Shown here: positions 59,484 through 64,000 of the stretch, in pieces
Layout: every line of letters begins with the position of its first letter
How positions within the stretch are numbered: the first letter of the stretch is position 1
Source: PALSA-505 sp035308365
Lineage (GTDB): Bacteria > Actinomycetota > Actinomycetes > Streptosporangiales > Streptosporangiaceae
Direction of reading: 5' to 3'
DNA length: 64,000 bases
NCBI GenBank assembly: GCA_035308365.1
Contig: DATGGU010000101.1
Span: 1 to 64,000 of the forward strand
The notes under the pieces: generated by a model
What the model was told of the DNA's origin: nothing
The model's database searches: none
Seen by the model: the letters and a program-made list of their open reading frames with translations, nothing else
Translations under genes and position numbers: made by a program

Positions 59484-60229
59484 ACGGCGCTGTTCGCTCG
59501 TACGAACTCCAGGCTGCCCGAGAATATTGCCGCCGCGTCGTTGTCCAGGGTGGCCACGTGATAGCTGTTTGCGCAATCCCGTATCGTCAGCCGGTCCGCC
59601 GGGATCGCCGCCCGCAGCAGTTGCAGGCTGACCGGGCCGACCACGTGGTCCACGGTGCTGCGGTAGGCCAGCACGGGCACGCTGAGCTGGCCAAGGCCTG
59701 CTCGCGTCGGTCCCCAGAGCCGGGGCAGCGTGGCGGCTGCCCGCACCGGCACCCGGCCGTAGGCGACCTCGGCGATGCCTGGCTTCTTGATGTCGCTGCC
59801 GATCCCCTTCAGCGAGCCGGGGAACAGCTTCAGCACCGGCGCAAGCAGGAACAGCTTGGTGTCCGCGGTGAGCGAGGGATTGACCACCACCACGCCGCGA
59901 ACCGCGCCGGGCCGCAGTTCGGCGATGCGCAGCGCGATGCAGCCGCCCATGGACAGCCCCATCACGAAGATCTCGTCGGTCTTCCCGCGCAGTTCCTCGA
60001 ACGCCCGGGCGGCCTCGGCGTACCAGTCTTCCGACCGGGTCCGGTTCATCTCCTGCCAGGTCGTCCCGTGCCCGGGCAGCCTGGGCAGGGACACGGTCAG
60101 CCCCGCCGCGGCCAGGAACTCGGCCCACGGCCGCAGTGATTGCGGCGACCCGGTGAAACCGTGGCACAGCAGCGCGCCGACCCGTCCTCCGTCGTGCTCG
60201 AACGCCTCAGCACCAGGCAGTACCGGCAT
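59477..60229 (-). CDS. Alpha/beta hydrolase (carboxylesterase / monoglyceride lipase type)
   Basis: 250 residues. LCHGFTGSPQSLRPWAEFLA oxyanion region near residue 21, nucleophile Ser in GLSMGGC near 93, Asp in STVDHVVGP near 190 and His in NSYHVATLDND near 222. The set matches esterases acting on short acyl esters or monoglycerides. The adjacent acyltransferase gene suggests lipid metabolism. Confidence 0.9.
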   Translation of the reverse strand: MPVLPGAEAFEHDGGRVGALLCHGFTGSPQSLRPWAEFLAAAGLTVSLPRLPGHGTTWQEMNRTRSEDWYAEAARAFEELRGKTDEIFVMGLSMGGCIALRIAELRPGAVRGVVVVNPSLTADTKLFLLAPVLKLFPGSLKGIGSDIKKPGIAEVAYGRVPVRAAATLPRLWGPTRAGLGQLSVPVLAYRSTVDHVVGPVSLQLLRAAIPADRLTIRDCANSYHVATLDNDAAAIFSGSLEFVRANSAVP

Positions 60230-60283
60230 CGGACATCCTCCGTTGCGTGTGTTGTGCCGTTTTCCTCAGTCACGTGCGAATAT

Positions 60284-61048
60284 ATGGGCGTGTTCTACTG
60301 GGTGGTAAAGGCGATTCTCTACCCTGTGCTGCGGGTCGTGTTCCGGCCCTGGGCCGAGGGGACCGCCAACGTCCCGCGCGAGGGGCCGGCGATCCTGGCC
60401 AGCAACCACCTGTCGTTTTCCGATCACTTCTTCGGCCCGCTGCTGCTCCCGCGCAAGGTCGTCTACCTGGCCAAGGCCGAGTACTTCACAGGCCGCGGCC
60501 TGAAGGGCCTGGTCAGCAAGGCTTTCTTCCGTGGCGTCGGCCAGATCCCGGTGGACCGCTCCGGCGGCGAGGCGAGCGAGCGGGCCCTGCGCACGGGGCT
60601 GCGCGTGCTCGCCGAGGGCAACCTGCTGGGCATCTACCCGGAGGGCACCCGCACCCCCGACGGCAGGCTTTACCGTGGCAAGACCGGCGTGGCCAGGCTC
60701 GCCCTGGAGGCCCGCGCCCCGGTGATCCCGTGCGCCATGGTGAACACCTTCGAGCTGCAGCCGCCCGGCACGATCGTGCCGAGGCTCCGCTTCCGCCCGG
60801 GCGCCCGGTTCGGCAAGCCGCTCGACTTCTCCCGCTACTACGGCATGGAGTCCGACCGGCTGGTGCTCCGCGCGGTCACCGACGAGATCATGTACGCCCT
60901 GATGGAGCTGGCCGGCCAGGAGTACGTGGACGTCTACGCCGCCGACGCCAAGGCGGCGGTGAAGGGCAATGGAGCAGGCCGCCTGCGCCGTTCCCGCAAG
61001 GCCGGGGATTCGCCGGAGCGCCAGGCCTCTCAATTTAAAGATCAATAG
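60284..61048 (+). CDS. 1-acylglycerol-3-phosphate acyltransferase-like protein
   Basis: 254 residues. The HX4D motif is NHLSFSD near residue 41, with IYPEGTRTPDG near 125 and VIPCAMVNTFELQPPG near 150. Membrane-associated glycerophospholipid acyltransferase (PlsC superfamily). I chose the ATG at 60284; the frame upstream is not protein-like. Overlaps glpK by 14 bases at the 3' end. Confidence 0.9.
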   Translation: MGVFYWVVKAILYPVLRVVFRPWAEGTANVPREGPAILASNHLSFSDHFFGPLLLPRKVVYLAKAEYFTGRGLKGLVSKAFFRGVGQIPVDRSGGEASERALRTGLRVLAEGNLLGIYPEGTRTPDGRLYRGKTGVARLALEARAPVIPCAMVNTFELQPPGTIVPRLRFRPGARFGKPLDFSRYYGMESDRLVLRAVTDEIMYALMELAGQEYVDVYAADAKAAVKGNGAGRLRRSRKAGDSPERQASQFKDQ

Positions 61049-62534
61049 ATTCTTTGACGGATTCCGTCCACCTCTTGCTACGCGAGACCGCCGTCCGCCA
61101 CCGCGCATAGCCACTATCGTCCCGCTGGCCGGCCGCGAACCTGCGGTCGAGCCGCCAGATCCCGGCCAGCTCCGGCTGCGAGGCCCAGACCCCGGTCGCC
61201 AGCCCGGCCAGGAAGGCGGCGCCCAGCGCGGTGGTCTCCGCGACCACCGGGCGTTCCACGGCCAGCCCGAGCTGGTCGGCCTGCAGCTGCATGAGCAGGT
61301 TGTTCCCGCTCGCCCCGCCATCCACCTTGAGCACCCGCAGCCCGCCCGGCACAGCACCGGCCATGACCTCGCAGACGTCCCGTACCTCGAACGCGATCGC
61401 CTCCAGCGTGGCCCGGACCAGGTGCGCCCTGGTGGTCCCCCGGGTGATGCCGAAGATCGCCCCGCGGGCGCCCGGATCCCAGTCCGGCGCGCCCAGGCCG
61501 GTCAGCGCCGGCACGAACACGACGCCGCCGCTGTCCGGCACCGAACCGGCCAGCGCCTCGCTCTGCGCCGCGTTGTCCAGCAGGCCGAGCCCGTCGCGCA
61601 GCCACTGCACGGCCGCGCCGGTGACGAACACCGACCCCTCCAGCGCGTAGGTCAGCGCCCCGGCAGGGTCCATCCAGGCCACCGTGCCGAGCAGCGACGA
61701 CCCTGGGTCCGGCGCCGCCGCGCCGGTGTTGACCAGGACGAACGATCCGGTCCCGTAGGTGCACTTGGTGTCCCCCTCGGCGAAGCAGGCCTGGCCGAAC
61801 AGCGCCGCCTGCTGGTCCCCGGCGATGCCGGCCACCGGCACCGACAGCCCGAGGAACGCGGCCGGGTCGGTCCACCCGGCGATCCCCCAGGATGGCACCA
61901 CCTCGGGCAGCGCCGGCGGCGGCACCCGCAGCAGCTCGCACAGCTCCGCCGACCACTGTCCGTTCTTGATGTCGAACAGTAGCGTCCGCGACGCGTTGGA
62001 GGCGTCGGTCACGTGCCGGCGCCCGCCGGTCATCCGCGCGATCAGGTAGGAGTCCACGGTGCCGACCGCCAGCGAGCCGTCCTGCACGCCGGCCCACAAG
62101 TCCGGTTCGTTCCCGGCCAGCCAGGTCAGCTTGGTGCCGGTGAAGTAGGGATCGAGCCGTAGCCCGGTCAGCTCGGTGATCCGCGGCTCGTGCCCGGCCT
62201 CGCGCAGCCGCTGGCACAGCTCAGCGCTGCGCCGGTCCTGCCAGACGATGGCCCGCCGCGGCGCGGTCAGCGTCGCGCGATCCCAGATCACCGCGGTTTC
62301 GCGTTGGTTGGTTATCCCGATAGTGGTGATCTCACCGGGGCCGGCTCGTTCGGCAGCCATCTGGCAGGCACCCAGGACCGCCTGCCAGATCCCCTCGGGC
62401 AGATGCTCGACCCAGCCAGGCTCCGGATAGAACTGGCGGAACTCCTGATAACCGCGTCCAGCCACGGTTCCGTCCGGCCGGACCACCATTGCGGTCACAC
62501 CTGTTGTTCCAGCGTCAATCGCGAGGACACTCAT
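61035..62534 (-). CDS. glpK: Glycerol kinase-like FGGY family kinase
   Basis: 499 residues. N-terminal VLAIDAGTTGVTAMVVRPDG, ITNQRETAVIWDRAT near residue 83, YFTGTKLTWLAGNEPDLW near 136, GDQQAALFGQACF near 240 and LKVDGGASGNNLLMQLQAD near 410. Glycerol phosphorylation is the best fit. Only 18 bases separate its ATG from that of pfkA. Confidence 0.9.
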   Translation of the reverse strand: MSVLAIDAGTTGVTAMVVRPDGTVAGRGYQEFRQFYPEPGWVEHLPEGIWQAVLGACQMAAERAGPGEITTIGITNQRETAVIWDRATLTAPRRAIVWQDRRSAELCQRLREAGHEPRITELTGLRLDPYFTGTKLTWLAGNEPDLWAGVQDGSLAVGTVDSYLIARMTGGRRHVTDASNASRTLLFDIKNGQWSAELCELLRVPPPALPEVVPSWGIAGWTDPAAFLGLSVPVAGIAGDQQAALFGQACFAEGDTKCTYGTGSFVLVNTGAAAPDPGSSLLGTVAWMDPAGALTYALEGSVFVTGAAVQWLRDGLGLLDNAAQSEALAGSVPDSGGVVFVPALTGLGAPDWDPGARGAIFGITRGTTRAHLVRATLEAIAFEVRDVCEVMAGAVPGGLRVLKVDGGASGNNLLMQLQADQLGLAVERPVVAETTALGAAFLAGLATGVWASQPELAGIWRLDRRFAAGQRDDSGYARWRTAVSRSKRWTESVKESIDL

Positions 62535-62540
62535 GGCCAC

Positions 62541-62546
62541 TAGTCT
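62541..62546 (+). promoter_or_regulatory. Probable -10 box of leaderless pfkA
   Basis: TAGTCT ends 6 bases before the pfkA ATG, in the 18-base gap to glpK. No strong -35 box is visible. Confidence 0.45.
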
Positions 62547-62552
62547 TGCCCT

Positions 62553-63590
62553 ATGCGAGTGGGAGTATTGACCGGAGGCGGAGACTGCCCCGGCCTGAAT
62601 GCAGTTATCCGTGCCGTCGTCCGCAAGGGCGTCCAGGAGTACGGGTTCGAGTTCGTCGGGTTCCGCGACGGCTGGCGCGGGCCGCTGGAGGGGGACACGG
62701 TTCCCCTTGATGTCCAGGCGGTCCGGGGCATCCTGCCGCGCGGCGGGACGATCCTGGGTTCGTCGCGGACCAACCCGCTGAAGGACGGCGGCGACGGCAT
62801 GTCCGGCGTGGAGCGGATCAAGGACAACCTGGCCGGCCTCGGCGTGGACGCGCTGATCGCGATCGGCGGCGAGGACACCCTGGGCGTCGCGACCAGGCTG
62901 CACGCCGAGGGCGTCAGCGTGGTCGGCGTGCCCAAGACCATCGACAATGACCTCGGCGGGACCGACTACACGTTCGGCTTCGACACCGCGGTGAATATCG
63001 CGATGGAGGCCATCGACCGGCTGCACACCACGGCGGAAAGCCACCACCGGGCGCTGATCGTCGAGGTCATGGGCCGTAGCGTCGGCTGGATCGCGCTGCA
63101 CGCCGGCCTGGCCGGCGGCGCCAACGTGATCCTGATTCCGGAGAAGCCGTTCGACATCGAGAAGGTCTGCTCGTACGTGCAGCACCGCTTCCAGACCAGG
63201 TACGCGCCGATCGTGGTGGTCGCCGAGGGCGCGCATCCGGCCGACGCGGACGGCGAGATCGGCAGCCAGCAGCTCGACGCATTCGGCCACATCAGGCTCG
63301 GCGGCGTCGGCCAGATGCTGGCGGCGGAGATCGAGAAGCGGACTGGCAAGGAGGCCCGCTGCACCGTCCTCGGCCACATCCAGCGCGGTGGAACGCCGAG
63401 CGCGTTCGACCGGGTGCTGGCCACCAGGTTCGGCGTGCACGCGGTCGGCGCGGTCAGGGACGGGGCGTTCGGCACGATGATGGCCCTGCGCGGCACCGAC
63501 ATCGTCCGGGTCCCACTGGCCGAGGCGACCCGCGAGGTCAAGACGGTCCCGCCAGAGCGCTACGCCGAGGCCGAAGTCTTCTTCGGATAG
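62553..63590 (+). CDS. pfkA: ATP-dependent 6-phosphofructokinase (group III type)
   Basis: 345 residues. GVLTGGGDCPGLNAVIRAVV at the start, the phosphoryl-donor loop GGEDT near residue 111, catalytic PKTIDNDLGGTDYTFGFDTA near 132 and ALIVEVMGRSVGW near 170. GGED rather than GGDD favours ATP over pyrophosphate as donor. It catalyses the committed step of glycolysis. Confidence 0.92.
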   Translation: MRVGVLTGGGDCPGLNAVIRAVVRKGVQEYGFEFVGFRDGWRGPLEGDTVPLDVQAVRGILPRGGTILGSSRTNPLKDGGDGMSGVERIKDNLAGLGVDALIAIGGEDTLGVATRLHAEGVSVVGVPKTIDNDLGGTDYTFGFDTAVNIAMEAIDRLHTTAESHHRALIVEVMGRSVGWIALHAGLAGGANVILIPEKPFDIEKVCSYVQHRFQTRYAPIVVVAEGAHPADADGEIGSQQLDAFGHIRLGGVGQMLAAEIEKRTGKEARCTVLGHIQRGGTPSAFDRVLATRFGVHAVGAVRDGAFGTMMALRGTDIVRVPLAEATREVKTVPPERYAEAEVFFG

Positions 63591-63598
63591 CTGCACCG

Positions 63599-63631
63599 GC
63601 CGCCGGCTCGCCGCCTGGCGGGACCGGCGGC
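63599..63631 (+). terminator. Hairpin downstream of pfkA
   Basis: GCCGCCGG (63599-63606) pairs with CCGGCGGC (63624-63631), with an inner CGCC/GGCG pairing. No T tract. Confidence 0.5.
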
Positions 63632-63756
63632 CACCGCTCTCACCATGAGCCGGGGCGCTCGGATCACACGTTCTGATGCCCGCACATCACGACCCTGGGA
63701 GTCGTGCGGCGTCCTCGCCAGCCGGCACCTGTTGGTAATCGAGGGTAGTGATGTGC

Positions 63757-64000
63757 TCATCTAATGCCGGTGAATGACTTGAACTGCCGGAACTGGGTGG
63801 TGTGGATTTCCGCCGCTTTCGGATCTGGGTAGTAGGTGCTGACTGGACGGGCTAGTGCCGTGCACGCGTCCCGGGTTGTCCCCGACCAGCCTGCTGCGAC
63901 GCTCGCGGTGAGTGCGGCCCCGCGAGCCGAGGCGTTGAGCAGGTCAGGACATTTAACCGGGATCCCAAAGATATCGGCCACCAGTTGCCTCACCCGGTCA
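63757..64000 (-). CDS. FGGY family carbohydrate kinase, C-terminal end
   Basis: The visible 80 residues read RQLVADIFGIPVKCPDLLNA, then ARGAALTASVAAGW, and end in HTTQFRQFKSFTGIR. This is the C-terminal ATPase lobe of sugar kinases such as xylulokinase or gluconokinase. The gene continues past the window. The GTG at 63993 is internal, not the start. Confidence 0.8.
   Translation of the reverse strand, partial: DRVRQLVADIFGIPVKCPDLLNASARGAALTASVAAGWSGTTRDACTALARPVSTYYPDPKAAEIHTTQFRQFKSFTGIR

Noticed and set aside
62535..63596. 354-residue N-terminal extension of glycerol kinase antisense to pfkA
   Set aside because: The conserved FGGY start lies at 62534; the extension is the mirror of pfkA codons.

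Overview
The window is 64 kb of very GC-rich DNA with tightly packed, often overlapping genes, many GTG/TTG starts and many apparently leaderless promoters. Together with an F420-type LLM oxidoreductase, a bcc-aa3 respiratory branch (qcrCAB, ctaCDEF), a PimB-like mannosyltransferase and the order primary sigma factor - DUF7455 - parE ... parC, this points to an actinobacterium. From memory, the order of core genes is streptomycete-like (hrdB/parE/parC; pspA; erpA/adoK; cta-qcr-trpD; pimB/fadD; glkA; pfkA). Large lineage-specific insertions and one rearranged respiratory cluster suggest a related order rather than Streptomyces itself. I cannot assign a genus.

Layout. 1-11 kb: end of the primary sigma factor gene, parE, an ABC exporter pair, a YjbR protein, an SGNH hydrolase, a lipoprotein and parC. 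11-17 kb: an SDR/PfkB pair; a MarR regulator facing a YczE-like membrane protein across a symmetric operator-promoter; an LLM oxidoreductase; an aldo/keto reductase; DUF3043. 17-21 kb: an envelope-stress module (pspA, pspAA, htpX, pspAB) split by a 0.7-kb field of repeats. 21-25 kb: erpA, adenosine kinase, pseudouridine kinase and glycosidase, and a protease pseudogene. 25-41 kb: cytochrome oxidase genes ctaG, ctaC, ctaD, ctaF on the plus strand and ctaE-qcrCAB on the minus strand, separated by a two-component system, two ABC exporter pairs and an aldolase. 41-49 kb: trpD followed by an accessory stretch of small genes, decayed genes and hairpin repeats, then an NlpC/P60 hydrolase. 49-64 kb: pimB-like and fadD, a phosphoesterase, a secreted GH92 glycosidase with two ricin-type trefoils, SRPBCC/DUF5304/ROK glucokinase, a lipase-like hydrolase, an acyltransferase, glpK, pfkA and the end of another FGGY kinase.

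How the genes work together. ctaC/D/F/E with ctaG assembly factor and qcrC/A/B would form the respiratory supercomplex. psuK and psuG form a pseudouridine salvage pair. pspA/pspAA/pspAB with htpX probably guard membrane integrity. glkA, pfkA and glpK feed glycolysis. pimB, fadD and the acyltransferase serve lipid synthesis.

Most unusual signals: (1) a near-symmetric divergent operator in which both start codons lie inside the operator arms; (2) two strongly structured intergenic elements, upstream of pspA and upstream of the NlpC/P60 gene; (3) a dispersed GC-hairpin repeat family with conserved flanks; (4) two 30-bp triple tandem repeats 37 kb apart that share sequence, one inside psuK; (5) two pseudogenes that keep both ends but lost the middle, one from the hydroxymethyluracil DNA kinase-like family. 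All calls are by reading; no database search was possible.
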